A DNA stretch of 64,000 nt from Palsa-506 sp963709075 (GTDB taxonomy: Bacteria; Actinomycetota; Actinomycetes; Streptosporangiales; Streptosporangiaceae). Location: positions 310,001 through 374,000 of the forward strand of contig CAVPUY010000009.1 in assembly GCA_963709075.1 (NCBI GenBank), in the 5' to 3' direction. The notes under the pieces are model-generated. The model had not been told where the DNA came from, ran no database searches, and was given only the letters and a program-made list of their open reading frames with translations. Below, piece after piece: positions 1 to 8,962 of this stretch (its first letter is position 1; each line of letters begins with the position of its first letter). The position numbers and the translations under genes are program-made.

Positions 1-118
1 GCCTTGGTCTGCGGGACGCATACGGACCGCTGTCGCCGGGCCTTTGTCATAACCTTCGTCTGGCCGACGCTGGTGATGAACTGCTCGATGGTGACGATCG
101 GCTGCGGGAGAGAGGAAC

Positions 119-808
119 ATGCCCGACGACGATAGCCAGCTAGCCGCCAGCCCGCCCAGCCCGGCGCCCTCGCCGGCGCTTCCGTTAGCGCCAGCGCCCA
201 TGCCTCCGTCGGCGCCTGGCGTGCTGCGCCGGATCGAGGAGCTAGTAAACACCCGGAGCATCGAGGCCGGCCGTGACGAGATCGCGACGCCCGGCCAGCT
301 GGCCAGCTGGCTCCGGGACCGGCGGCTGCTCGCGGCCGGGGTACCAGTCACCGCCGATGAGCATGATCGCGCCGTGCTGATCCGTGAGGGCCTGCGCGAG
401 CTCATCGCGGCGAATAACGCCGAACGGCCCCTCGCGGGCGAGGCGGGCCCGGTAGCTGCCGATGGCGCGCAGGACACCCGCCGTACGCGGCGCAGCCCCG
501 GCAGCGCGGCCCTCGCGAACCTGGCCGGGCTGGCCCGGCGGCTGCCGCTCGTCCTTGACGTGGATGGCAGTAAGCCGCGCCTGATGCCCCTCAGCAGGGG
601 AACAGCGGATACCGTGCTTGCCTCGTTGCTCGGGGCGGTCGCGGAATCTGTGGCCAGCGGCACCTGGGACCGGCTGAAGATATGCCAGAACCCGGATTGC
701 CGGTGGGCTTACTACGACCATTCCCGGAACCGGTCCCGCGCCTGGTGCTCGATGGCGGTATGCGGCAACCGGGCCAAGGCCAGGGCCTTCCGCAGCCGCA
801 GCCGCTGA
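119..808 (+). CDS. CGNR zinc-finger / ABATE-domain protein
   Basis: A protein of 229 residues. The C-terminal 40 residues carry a four-cysteine motif, C-x4-C then C-x4-C-G-N-R, which is the CGNR zinc finger; the middle is a helical ABATE-type domain (ASWLRDRRLL, then a helix with REGLRELIAANN). Proteins of this family are actinobacterial, probably DNA-binding regulators, with unknown ligands. The first 35 residues are Pro/Ala-rich and disordered. The ATG is preceded by GAGAGGA at good spacing. No partner gene lies in the same direction nearby. A second CGNR protein occurs at 37070-37663. The family assignment is firm; the role is inferred. Confidence 0.9.
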   Translation: MPDDDSQLAASPPSPAPSPALPLAPAPMPPSAPGVLRRIEELVNTRSIEAGRDEIATPGQLASWLRDRRLLAAGVPVTADEHDRAVLIREGLRELIAANNAERPLAGEAGPVAADGAQDTRRTRRSPGSAALANLAGLARRLPLVLDVDGSKPRLMPLSRGTADTVLASLLGAVAESVASGTWDRLKICQNPDCRWAYYDHSRNRSRAWCSMAVCGNRAKARAFRSRSR

Positions 809-875
809 TGGCCAGGTGCGGGAAAAGAACTGCGGCAGGCTTGCGGCGGCGACTGCTGCTGCGGCGAGCGCTGCC

Positions 876-912
876 CGGGTGCGGGTGACCCAGCCCGAGT
901 CACCCGCACCCG
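876..912. terminator. Intergenic hairpin, 13-bp perfect stem
   Basis: CGGGTGCGGGTGA (876-888) pairs perfectly with TCACCCGCACCCG (900-912) around an 11-nt loop. It sits between the convergent CGNR gene and the cold-shock gene, so it can end transcripts from both sides. There is no U-run, as is common in high-GC actinomycetes. Confidence 0.65.
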
Positions 913-963
913 TTCGTCACGGCCCGCCCGGGGGCGGCCCGTCACAATTTGCGGCCAGGTAGA

Positions 964-1167
964 TCAGAGCGGGCGGACCTGCTCAGCCTGCGGGCCTTTG
1001 GCGCCCTGGCCGGCGGTGAACTCGACCCGCTGGTTCTCCTGAAGACTGCGGAAACCGTCAGCCTGGATCGCGGAGTGGTGAACAAAGACATCAGCGGTGC
1101 CATCGTCGGGGGCGATGAAACCATAGCCCTTGTCGGCATTGAACCACTTCACGGTGCCCTGAGGCAT
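964..1167 (-). CDS. Cold-shock protein (CspA family)
   Basis: A 67-residue single CSD protein. RNP1 (KGYGFIAP) and RNP2 (VFVHHSAI) are both present, and the length is normal for the family. It binds single-stranded RNA/DNA and acts as an RNA chaperone. I chose the ATG at 1167 rather than the longer upstream extension, because it starts with MPQGTVKWF as in the family and is preceded by TAGGAGAGAGT. It is monocistronic, with the strong hairpin at 876-912 downstream. Confidence 0.95.
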   Translation of the reverse strand: MPQGTVKWFNADKGYGFIAPDDGTADVFVHHSAIQADGFRSLQENQRVEFTAGQGAKGPQAEQVRPL

Positions 1168-1767
1168 GTACTCTCTCCTACTTGAATGATCTCCGGGTTC
1201 CACGGATGAGGATCCCGGGTTGCCATGGCAACGTGCCACCTTAACTGAAGGCCGGACTACCGCTGTTCCCGGGAGCCCGCTGCCGATGCGGCAGACGTCA
1301 TCACGTGTGCGCGGAAAAAAGTCTTCCGGCTGCAACCAGCCTCATCAAACACCATCACGCGGCCGGATGCTCCGAATATCGTCAGTTCGGTCGCTATCAA
1401 GGCGCTGACCTGCCCGCACTTAACGCGACAGGCCGCAGCAGGCTAGCCGAAAAGCGGAACTCGCCGACGAGCGCCGCCGCGGCCATGATGCGGACGCGCC
1501 GGGCGCGCGCTGCCGCTTCTGGGCTGCCGAGCGCCACGGCTTCCCCTGATCGAGGCGAGCCTGGCCGCCAGTAGGACACATCATCGGTGTCTGCAGGACC
1601 GGCCGCGGTGGCCCGAACGTCCGCAGCGCGACGCGCGTCCAGCAGATCGTGGTGGGAGCAGATCGCTGCGGCGGGGGCATCGCCGGCGGCCTGAAAATCG
1701 AGTTCCGTCACCGCGCCGATAATGCCAGGCTTCAGGCGAGGAAGAGCACCACCAGAAGGGGGCATCG
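1168..1767. other. Non-coding stretch upstream of the cold-shock gene
   Basis: About 600 bases without a supported gene. Short ORFs on both strands here lack recognisable domains, ribosome-binding sites and consistent coding bias. The half next to the cold-shock gene probably holds its long 5' leader and promoter. Confidence 0.5.
1219..1232. promoter_or_regulatory. Perfect 14-bp palindrome upstream of the cold-shock gene
   Basis: GTTGCCATGGCAAC is a perfect palindrome located 52 bases upstream of the cold-shock start codon. It could be an operator or part of the 5' leader. No regulator is identified. Confidence 0.4.
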
Positions 1768-2205
1768 TTGACCGAGCAGCCAGCGCTCACCCAGCTGAAC
1801 ATCGTGGTCCGCGACATGGACGCGACCCTGGCCTTCTACCGCCGCCTCGGCTTCATCATCGACGCCGAGCCCGGCGCGGAGCATGTCGAGCTGACCCTGC
1901 CGAACGGCATGACGATCGAGTTCGATGGTGCCGAGTCCGTCGCGATGTGGGACAGCGGCTGGCCGGGCAGCACCGGCGGAAGCGTCGTGCTCGGCATGTC
2001 GCTGCCGGCCCGCGCCGCCGTCGACGCCGCCTATGCGGAACTCACCGCCGCCGGGCATACCGGGCGGCAGCCGCCGTATGACGCGTTCTGGGGCGCCAGG
2101 TACGCCATCGTGCAGGATCCCGACGGCAATCCGGTCGGCCTGATGAGCCCCATCGAGGCAGCAAGGAAAACCTGGCCGCCAGCCCCGCCGCCCCGCCTAC
2201 CCTGA
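1768..2205 (+). CDS. VOC (glyoxalase/bleomycin-resistance fold) protein
   Basis: A 145-residue protein with one VOC module: LNIVVRDMDATLAFYRRLGF at the N-terminus and the DPDGNPVGLM strand motif near the C-terminus. Such proteins are small metal-dependent lyases, dioxygenases or antibiotic-binding proteins; the substrate cannot be read here. The start is TTG at 1768, chosen because AGAAGGGGG precedes it and it immediately precedes the family's N-terminal strand. The next gene starts about 30 bases downstream in the same direction. Confidence 0.85.
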   Translation: MTEQPALTQLNIVVRDMDATLAFYRRLGFIIDAEPGAEHVELTLPNGMTIEFDGAESVAMWDSGWPGSTGGSVVLGMSLPARAAVDAAYAELTAAGHTGRQPPYDAFWGARYAIVQDPDGNPVGLMSPIEAARKTWPPAPPPRLP

Positions 2206-2236
2206 GGGCCGGCTGCGGCTCGTAGGGTAGCTGGGC

Positions 2237-2657
2237 GTGGACGCTGAATCAGGTCATCCGCTGGGTCGACGGCTACGAGCGGGCCTGGCGCACGCCGGGA
2301 ACCGCCGCGCTCGGCGGGCTCTTCACGCCGGACGCGACCTACCGCACGGCACCTTATGACGACGTCCTGACCGGGCTCCCGGCCATCGAGCGGCTATGGG
2401 AGGCAGAACGTGACGGCCCCGGCGAGGTCTTCCGGATGGAGCGCGAGCTCGTCGCGGCCGATGGCGATGTCGCGGTGCTGCGAATCGGGGTCTGGTACGG
2501 CGAGCCGGTGCGGCAGGAGTACCGCGATCTCTGGATCGTCAGGTTCGCCCCGGACGGGCGCTGCGCGGCCTTCGAGGAGTGGCCCTTCTGGCCGGGCCAG
2601 CCGCACGCGGCCGATCCGCCCGGGACCGGCCAGCCGCCCGTGCCCGGGACCGGGTAG
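2237..2657 (+). pseudogene. NTF2-like (SnoaL-type) protein with disrupted start
   Basis: From 2238 to 2657 one frame encodes a small alpha+beta NTF2-like fold (VIRWVDGYERAWRTPG, then ATYRTAPYDDVLTG, then DLWIVRFAPDGRCAAFEEWPF). That frame has no ATG, GTG or TTG before residue 67. The only plausible start, GTG at 2237, is in the next frame; removing one A at 2246-2248 joins it as V-D-A-D-Q-V-I-R-W. I infer a one-base insertion, from the assembly or a real mutation. CTG at 2244 is the only alternative in-frame start. The fold is common in small polar-substrate isomerases and orphan proteins; the function is unknown. Confidence 0.65.
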
Positions 2658-2676
2658 GCGCCGGCAACGGGACCGG

Positions 2677-3956
2677 TTAGCCGCCGGCAACGGGACCGGC
2701 CAGCATCGCGCCGATCACCCCCATCGCCGCGGCGAGATCCCCGCCGCGGCGATGGGGGGCCGCGCGGCGCAGCTCATCGGCCCAGCCTGCGGCCAGCGGA
2801 CGGCGGCCAGCCACCGCCGCGGCCAGGTCGTCCGGCAGCCCGGCCGCGGACAGGCACCGCACCGCCTGGCCGGCGGGCAGTGAGTTGAACCACCGGTACC
2901 CGGCGTCGAGGCGGGCCGCCGGACTGACCCGGCCGATCACCCGCAGCCGGGAAATGCCGCCGTCCGGGAACGCGTCCAGCCGGATCGATGTCACCGGCAC
3001 ACCGCCGGGCAACGCCGGGACGGCCAGCACGTGCCGGGTATCCGGCTGCAGCCTGGTCCGGCCGAGCAGTGGCCGCCAGGCCGCGGCGTCCGCCGCCGGC
3101 GAGGGCCCGGGCGCAGCGCAGGCCTGCACCGCGATCTCGGCGGACGCGTTGTACTTGAAGTGCGCGGTGTCCACGATCAGCTGACTGACCTGCCCGGCAA
3201 ACGCCAGCCGGATCACCACGTAGTCGTGCCCCCCGCCGCGCCGCCGCCTGGTCTCCCAGCCCTCGCCCATGGACCGCGGCGTGTCCGGCCGGATCAGCAG
3301 GGCCGCCGAGGTGTAGAAGTCGTCGCTGCAGGCCACCACCGCGCCGCCATGCCGCTGGCTGGCCAGGTCAACAGTCAGCCCGTCGAGCTCGCGCGGGTCG
3401 GGCACGACGTGGCCACGGGCCCGCAGCCTGGCCACGCCCCCGTCCGGGAAGACCGAGAGCCGCAGGTGGGTGAACCGCCGCGGATCCGGGACCGGGAAAT
3501 GATTCCTGCCGTCACCGGACAGCGGCGAGCGCGGCACGATCGTCTCCCAGCCCGCGGCGGCCCCGGCGGCCCCGGCCGGCCGGCGTCCCCGGCCAGCTCG
3601 GCCGGACTCGGGTAGCCCTCCCAGCCGCCTGCCTCGACCAGGCAGGACTCGGGATGGTTCCCGGTGAAGAAGCTCGTGTCGATCTCCGCCGAGGTGATCA
3701 CTCCCGGCGCGCCGAGGCGGATGATCGCCCAGTCATGGCCAGGACCGCGCCGCCGCCTGGTCTCCCAGCCGTCGACGATCTCGCCGCGGGGCCCGTAATG
3801 CCCCGGCTCGAACGCGGCCGGCCCCGGCGTCAGCAGGTTCTCCTTCTCCCCGAACGACTCGTCGCTGGCCGCGAGGACGCTGCCGCCCAGCCACCGGGAC
3901 GCCAGGTCAGTCTCCGGCCCGGCATCAGCATTCGGATTTTTAACGGGGCCTGCCAT
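2677..3956 (-). pseudogene. alc: Allantoicase, frameshifted, with OHCU-decarboxylase-like tail
   Basis: Two minus-strand frames together give a full allantoicase (allantoate to ureidoglycolate plus urea, purine catabolism). The N-terminal repeat has DLASRWLGGSVLAASDESFG, GWETRRRRGPGHDWAIIRLG and SAEIDTSFFTGNHPE. The second repeat has DLASQRHGGAVVACSDDFY, GWETRRRRGGGHDYVVIRL and IVDTAHFKYNASAE. Both repeats are diagnostic of the family. The frames switch near 3570 in a run of CCGGCC repeats, so one base is missing or added. The last 75 residues (WFNSLPAGQAV, VAGRRPL) resemble the start of OHCU decarboxylase. The start at 3956 has GAGGGAGA upstream. The gene lies directly downstream of allantoinase in the same direction. 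Confidence 0.85.
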
Positions 3957-4012
3957 CGGATTCTCCCTCGGGCTCCGCACGGCTGCCGCCCCGGGTACGC
4001 GTCCCGGGCCGG

Positions 4013-5389
4013 TTAGCGCGCCGTCCTGGTCAACAGCCGGCCCAGTGGCCGCCCCTCGCCGGTCATCTTGCCGCGCAGCATGGTGCCGCGGACGACGCCG
4101 GTAAGCGTATGCCCGTCATACGGCGTGACCGGATGCCGGTGATGCAGCAGGCCAGGATCGACGGCGAACGACTCGCCGGGGGCGAACAGGCAGAAGTCAG
4201 CGTCGAAGCCGGGCGCGATCCGGCCTTTCCGGGCCAGGCCAGCCAGCCGGGCCGGCTGGTCAGCCATCCAGCGGGCGACTTCGGCCAGGGTGAATCCGCG
4301 CTGGCGCGCCTGCGTCCACACCAGCGGCAGGCTGAGCTGCAGGGACGAGATCCCGCCCCAGGCGACGCCGAAATCGCCGGTGCCGAGCTCCTTCATCGCC
4401 GCCGTGCACGGCGAGTGATCGGAGACGACGAGGCCGAGTGTCCGGTCCCTGAGCCCGGCCCAGAGCAGCTCGCGGTTGGCCGCCTCCCGGACCGGCGGCG
4501 AGCACTTGGCCGCGGTCGCGCCGTCGGCGATCTCCTCCGCGGTCAGCGTGAGGTAATGCGGGCACGTCTCCGCGGTCAGCCGCACCCCGTCGGCGCGGGC
4601 CGAGGCGATCATCGGCAGCGCGTCCGAGCTCGACAGGTGCACGATGTGCGCCCGCCCGCCGGTCGTCCTGGCCGCCTCGATGACCTGGGCGACCGCCAGG
4701 TTCTCCACGCCGCGGGGATGCGCGGCCAGGTAGCCGGCGTAGCCGCGGCCGCCCCGGTGCGAGACGCCCGCAGCGGCCTCGGCGCTCTCCGCATGCACGA
4801 GCAGCGGGGCGCCAAGCGGTCGCAGCAGGCGCAGCGCCGCCGTCAGCTGACGGCTGTCGACCGGCGGGAAGTCCCCGGATCCGGAATCGGTGAGGAAGCA
4901 CTTGAAGCCGAGCACGCCGGCCTCGTGCAGCGCCGCCAGCTGGCCGCCGTTGCCGGGGATGACACCGCCCCAGAAGCCGACATCGACCGCGCACTGGCCG
5001 CGCGCCGCCCGTCGCTTGCTGCCGAGGGCGGCGGCGCTGACCGTTGCCGGGACGCTGTCCACCGGCATGTCGACCAGCGTCGTGATGCCGCCCGCCGCCG
5101 CTGCCCTGGTCGCTGAGGCAAAACCCTCCCACTCGGTGTTGCCGGGCTCGCAGACGTGCACGTGCGTGTCGACCAGGCCAGGCAGCACGACCACGTCGGG
5201 GCCGGTCTCAAGCACGTCCTGGCTGCGGCGCTGCACGCTCGCGGGTGAGCCGGGTGGCGAGCCCGCCGTTTCCGCCAGCGGCCAGACGGACGCGATCCGG
5301 CCGTCGGAGATCCCGATGCCGCAGGCGGTCTCCGCGCCCTCGACGATGGCCCGGGCGGCAAGGATGACCAGGTCGAAGTCCCCGCTCAC
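4013..5389 (-). CDS. allB: Allantoinase
   Basis: A 458-residue cyclic amidohydrolase that opens allantoin to allantoate. Metal site: DTHVHVCEPG, the carboxylated lysine in GFKCFLTDSG, HIVHLSS, ETCPHYL and VSDHSPC, then GGISSLQLSLP in the substrate loop, all in family order and spacing. The start ATG overlaps the stop of the TetR gene (ATGA, 5386-5389), so the two are translationally coupled. Allantoicase follows 57 bases downstream. Together they convert allantoin to ureidoglycolate; uricase and transport genes are not in the window. Confidence 0.95.
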   Translation of the reverse strand: MSGDFDLVILAARAIVEGAETACGIGISDGRIASVWPLAETAGSPPGSPASVQRRSQDVLETGPDVVVLPGLVDTHVHVCEPGNTEWEGFASATRAAAAGGITTLVDMPVDSVPATVSAAALGSKRRAARGQCAVDVGFWGGVIPGNGGQLAALHEAGVLGFKCFLTDSGSGDFPPVDSRQLTAALRLLRPLGAPLLVHAESAEAAAGVSHRGGRGYAGYLAAHPRGVENLAVAQVIEAARTTGGRAHIVHLSSSDALPMIASARADGVRLTAETCPHYLTLTAEEIADGATAAKCSPPVREAANRELLWAGLRDRTLGLVVSDHSPCTAAMKELGTGDFGVAWGGISSLQLSLPLVWTQARQRGFTLAEVARWMADQPARLAGLARKGRIAPGFDADFCLFAPGESFAVDPGLLHHRHPVTPYDGHTLTGVVRGTMLRGKMTGEGRPLGRLLTRTAR

Positions 5390-6273
5390 TCAGCTCCCGG
5401 CGTGCTCGAGGACAGCCGCTCGACCTGCATCGCGATGCCGTCAAGCACGCAGTCGAGGCCGAACTCGAACCGCTCGTCCCTGGTCTCCGCCGCGTCCGGC
5501 TGCACGTTGTCATCGATGATCCGCAGGAAGTGCGAGAAGCGGCCGTCCGCCGTCAGCCGCCGGTACCAGTCCGCCATGCCCGCGGCCGCGCCGGCCCGGT
5601 CGAAGCCGCTCTGCTCCAGGTCCCGCTGCGCCCGCATCTCGCGCAGCTCCCTGAGCACCGCGCCCGTCACGTAGGTGCTGACCGTGCCGAGGATGTTCAA
5701 AGCGGTGGCGGTATCAAGGTTCAGGTCCTCGAGCGCGGCCAGCATCCGCTCGAGGTTGAGTATCATGTTCGGCCCCAGCGGCGGGCGGGCGCCGAAGAAG
5801 TCCATCACCCACCGGTGCCGCAGCAGCATCGCGCGGTTCTCCCGCGCCGTCGCCTGCAGGAACGACCGCCAGTCGGCGGGCCGCTCGGCGATCGTGATCT
5901 CGCCGGTCAGCGTGTCGAGCATCAGGTCGAGCAGGTGCTCCTTGTTCGCGACGTGCCAGTACAGCGACATCGTGCCGGAGTGCAGCACCTGCGCGATCCG
6001 CCGCATGCTGACCGCATCGGCGCCGTCCGCGTCGGCGATCGCGATGGCGGCGTCCACGATCTCGGCGCGCGACAGCGCCGGCGCGGTGCGGCTGCGCCCG
6101 CGGGCCCGCTGATCGCGTCCGCGCCGCTCGCGACCCGGCCGGCCGGTTCCAGGCCGCGCGCCGGCCTCACCAGCCTGCTGCGCGCGGGCTCGCCCGGGCA
6201 GGCGGTGCGCCCGGCCGGCGTGCCCGGCGGCCTGCGGGCCGAACGGCGGCCAGAGATCGTCCAGGTCCTCCAT
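5386..6273 (-). CDS. TetR/AcrR-family regulator, probably of the allantoin genes
   Basis: A 295-residue protein. The TetR helix-turn-helix lies at about residues 67-115 (IVDAAIAIADADGADAVSMRRIA, then SLYWHVANKEHLL), followed by a TetR_C_1-like ligand domain. The first 65 residues are Arg/Gly-rich and low in complexity. The start at 6273 has a strong GGAGGGAGGGCGG site, so this tail may be real. It heads the operon with allantoinase (4-base overlap) and allantoicase, and is divergent from the prolyl oligopeptidase gene. The two dyads at 6310-6340 are likely its operators. That its ligand is an allantoin-pathway compound is inference from position. Confidence 0.88.
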   Translation of the reverse strand: MEDLDDLWPPFGPQAAGHAGRAHRLPGRARAQQAGEAGARPGTGRPGRERRGRDQRARGRSRTAPALSRAEIVDAAIAIADADGADAVSMRRIAQVLHSGTMSLYWHVANKEHLLDLMLDTLTGEITIAERPADWRSFLQATARENRAMLLRHRWVMDFFGARPPLGPNMILNLERMLAALEDLNLDTATALNILGTVSTYVTGAVLRELREMRAQRDLEQSGFDRAGAAAGMADWYRRLTADGRFSHFLRIIDDNVQPDAAETRDERFEFGLDCVLDGIAMQVERLSSSTPGAE

Positions 6274-6309
6274 CCGCCCTCCCTCCGCCGGACCAGCCGC
6301 AGCTCACGT

Positions 6310-6340
6310 CGTACATTGTACGTCTTAGTACGGCGTACTA
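6310..6340. promoter_or_regulatory. Two perfect dyads, probable TetR operators
   Basis: CGTACATTGTACG (6310-6322; 6-bp arms around T) and TAGTACGGCGTACTA (6326-6340; 6-bp arms around GGC) lie side by side in the divergent promoter region between the TetR start (6273) and the oligopeptidase start (6422). Both contain GTAC half-sites, as expected for a TetR dimer site. Confidence 0.6.
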
Positions 6341-6421
6341 GCCATCCATTCCGGGCCTCGCGGCCGGCCGCCGGGGCTTAGGCTGGCGACGGCAGCAACC
6401 CCGGGAGATCGCGTTAAAAAT

Positions 6422-8515
6422 ATGAATTTTCTGTATCCGCCGGCCCGGCTGGGCACTGACGCTGATGACTACCACGGCGAGGCCGTTGCCGATCCTTACC
6501 GCTGGCTGGAGGCCACCGGGGATCCCGAGGTGGCCGGCTGGGTCAAGGCGCAGAACGAGCTGACCGAGGGCTTCCTGGCGGCGGTGCCCGGCCGCGAGGT
6601 CATCCGGGCCAGGCTGACCGAGCTGTGGGATTACCCGAAGGCCGACGTCCCGTTCGAGCGCGGCGGCCGCTGGTTCCAGCTGCGCAACCCGGGGCTGGCG
6701 GCGCAGCCCGTGCTCTGGGTGCTGGACGCGCCGGACGCGCCGGGGCAGCCGCTGCTCGACCCCAACTCGCTGTCCGCTGACGGCACGGTGGCCGTCAGCG
6801 CTTTCAGCGTCAGCGACGACGGCGCCCTGCTTGCCTACTCCACCAGCGGGATGGGCTCAGACTGGCAGACCTGGCACGTCCGCGAGGTCGCGACCGGCGC
6901 CGACACCGGCGATCTGGTCGAGTGGTCCAAGCATTCCGAGGCCGCCTGGCGGCAGGACGGATCGGGGTTCTATTACGGCGCGATGGAGCCGGCCACCCCC
7001 GGTGCCGAGTACCTGGCGGCGAGCCGGCAGCTACGGATCTTCCTGCACCGGCTCGGGACGCCGCAGCGGGACGACGAGCTGGTCTTCGCCGCCGCCGAGC
7101 CGGACTGGCTGCCGCACGCTGCCGTCAGCGACGACGGCCGTTACCTGATCATCACGGTCAGCCGGGGAGCGGGGGCGGAGAACCAGGTGCATGTCATCGA
7201 CCTGGCTGACGAGGGCGCCCGAGTCCGGCCGCTGGCCAGTGATTTCGCCGGCAAGGCCACCGTTGTCACCACCGCCGGAACGACGTTCTACCTGCTGACT
7301 GACCATGCTGCCGAGCGGAAGCGGCTAGTTGCCGCCGACCTGGACCGGCCGGGCCGGGAGAACTGGCGGGAGATCATCCCGGAAACCACCGGGACCCTCG
7401 TCGAGGCGCACTTCTTCGGCGGCAGGCTGGTCTGCCATTACCTGCGCGACGCGCACTCGGAGCTGCGGGTGCACGCGCTGGACGGCACGCACCTGGCGGA
7501 CATCCCGGTTCCCGGCCTGGCGTCGCTCGGCGGCAGCAGCATCGAGCACGAAGCCATCGAGGGCCGCCCGGGCAGCGACCTGGTGCACTTCGAGATCGTC
7601 TCGTACACCGAGTCGGGCTCCATCTGGTCGCATGACCTGTCCGCCGGGCAGACGAAGCTGATCCGGCCGTCCGCCGCGCCGGTCGAGCCGGGGGAATTCT
7701 GCACCGAGCAGGTGTTCGCCACCTCGGCTGACGGCACGCAGGTCCCGATGTTCCTGACCCGGCGCCGCGACCTGCCCGCGGACGGCAACGCGCCCGTGCT
7801 GCTTTACGCGTACGGCGGGTTCGACGTGGCGATGACGCCGGCGTTCTCTCCGCTCCGGGCGGCCTGGCTGGAGCGCGGTGGCCTGCTCGCCGTGGCGAAC
7901 CTGCGCGGCGGCGGCGAGTACGGCCGGGCCTGGCACGAGGCGGGCCGGCTGGATCGCAAGCAGAACGTGTTCGACGACTTCTGCGCGTGCGCGCGATGGC
8001 TGGCGGCGTCCGGCTGGTCCCGGCCCGAGCGCATCGCGATCATGGGCGGGTCCAACGGAGGGCTGCTGGTCGGTGCCTGCCTGACCCAGCATCCCGAGCT
8101 GTTCGGCGCCTGCGTCGCCGAAGTCGGGGTGTTCGACATGCTGCGGTTCCACAAGTTCACCATCGGCTGGGCCTGGATCAGCGAATTCGGCGACCCGGAC
8201 GATCCGGAGCAGTATCAGTGGCTGCGGGCTTACTCGCCGCTGCACAACGTGCGGCCCGGCGTGCCTTACCCGCCGGTCCTGCTGCTGACCGGTGATCACG
8301 ATGACCGGGTGGTGCCCGGTCACACGCTGAAGTTCGCCGCAACCCTGCAGGCCGCGCAAGCCGACGGCGTTGCCGCCGAGACGCCGGTGCTGGTGCGCGT
8401 CGAGACCGGGACCGGGCACGGCATGGGCAAGCCGACCAGCAAGCAGATCGCCGCCGCGACCGACGTGCTGGCCTTCCTTGAGGCCGTGCTCGGGCGGCCG
8501 GAGGCGGTCAGCTGA
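6422..8515 (+). CDS. Prolyl oligopeptidase (S9A) family serine peptidase
   Basis: A 697-residue protein of normal S9A length. The N-terminal DYHGEAVADPYRWLE segment is typical, followed by a seven-bladed propeller and an alpha/beta-hydrolase domain from about residue 430. The catalytic triad is visible: Ser544 in GGSNGGLL, Asp627 in GDHDDRVV and His666 in TGTGHGMG. No signal peptide, so it is probably cytosolic, cleaving short peptides after proline. It is divergent from the TetR-allantoin operon and shares its promoter region. The RBS before ATG 6422 is weak (GGGAG about 15 bases upstream). Confidence 0.93.
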   Translation: MNFLYPPARLGTDADDYHGEAVADPYRWLEATGDPEVAGWVKAQNELTEGFLAAVPGREVIRARLTELWDYPKADVPFERGGRWFQLRNPGLAAQPVLWVLDAPDAPGQPLLDPNSLSADGTVAVSAFSVSDDGALLAYSTSGMGSDWQTWHVREVATGADTGDLVEWSKHSEAAWRQDGSGFYYGAMEPATPGAEYLAASRQLRIFLHRLGTPQRDDELVFAAAEPDWLPHAAVSDDGRYLIITVSRGAGAENQVHVIDLADEGARVRPLASDFAGKATVVTTAGTTFYLLTDHAAERKRLVAADLDRPGRENWREIIPETTGTLVEAHFFGGRLVCHYLRDAHSELRVHALDGTHLADIPVPGLASLGGSSIEHEAIEGRPGSDLVHFEIVSYTESGSIWSHDLSAGQTKLIRPSAAPVEPGEFCTEQVFATSADGTQVPMFLTRRRDLPADGNAPVLLYAYGGFDVAMTPAFSPLRAAWLERGGLLAVANLRGGGEYGRAWHEAGRLDRKQNVFDDFCACARWLAASGWSRPERIAIMGGSNGGLLVGACLTQHPELFGACVAEVGVFDMLRFHKFTIGWAWISEFGDPDDPEQYQWLRAYSPLHNVRPGVPYPPVLLLTGDHDDRVVPGHTLKFAATLQAAQADGVAAETPVLVRVETGTGHGMGKPTSKQIAAATDVLAFLEAVLGRPEAVS

Positions 8516-8554
8516 CCGGATCGCCGTCGGCAGTCAGCTGGCCGGGACCTCGGG

Positions 8555-8770
8555 TTAGGGTCCGGTCAGACGATCGGTGTCGAACTCGCCCTTCTTGACG
8601 CCAGCGACGAAGTCCCGCCAGCTGACAGCCGAGAACGTGAGGATACGGCCAGGCTTGGCTGAGTTCCGCACCGCGACTCGCTCGCCAGCAGGTGCGACCT
8701 CGAGACAAGTGCCGCCGTTGCAGGATCTGCTGCGCCGCCACTCAGCAGCGTCGGACCATCCCCCTGTCAC
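8555..8770 (-). CDS. DUF397 protein
   Basis: A 71-residue DUF397 protein: SRSCNGGTCLEVA, VAVRNSAKPG and WRDFVAGVKKGEFD are the family hallmarks. The start is GTG at 8770. DUF397 genes are actinobacterial and normally sit next to XRE/DUF5753 regulators. Scr1-type pairs have been proposed as toxin-antitoxin-like or developmental regulators, but the biochemical role is unproven. A second copy follows upstream at 8963-9175. Confidence 0.9.
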   Translation of the reverse strand: MTGGWSDAAEWRRSRSCNGGTCLEVAPAGERVAVRNSAKPGRILTFSAVSWRDFVAGVKKGEFDTDRLTGP

Positions 8771-8910
8771 TGCGCCTCCAGGTGCTGATCAAGAGCATCT
8801 GCCCGGGTGTAGTCGAATGATGCTAAGCATGAGTAATTAGTTCTTGTCAACTAATCACCGTAGTGTGACAGCAAGTGATTTTCGTGGCCAATGTGTCCGA
8901 TGACACAGAT

Positions 8911-8941
8911 GAGGGGCTAGCCGCATTCCGGCTAGCCCCTC
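8911..8941. terminator. 12-bp perfect hairpin between the two DUF397 genes
   Basis: GAGGGGCTAGCC (8911-8922) pairs perfectly with GGCTAGCCCCTC (8930-8941) around the 7-nt loop GCATTCC. It lies just downstream of the minus-strand DUF397 gene that ends at 8963, and so probably ends the XRE-DUF397 transcript and separates the two DUF397 units. Confidence 0.7.
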
Positions 8942-8962
8942 GAAATCTGGGTTGACAAGGCT

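Noticed and set aside
1397..1765. Minus-strand ORF of 122 codons
   Set aside because: No domain, no RBS, and it abuts the VOC gene start. Treated as intergenic.
4109..5116. Long plus-strand ORF opposite allantoinase
   Set aside because: It is a composition shadow: Arg/Gly/Ala-rich, no domain, and allantoinase on the other strand has every catalytic motif.
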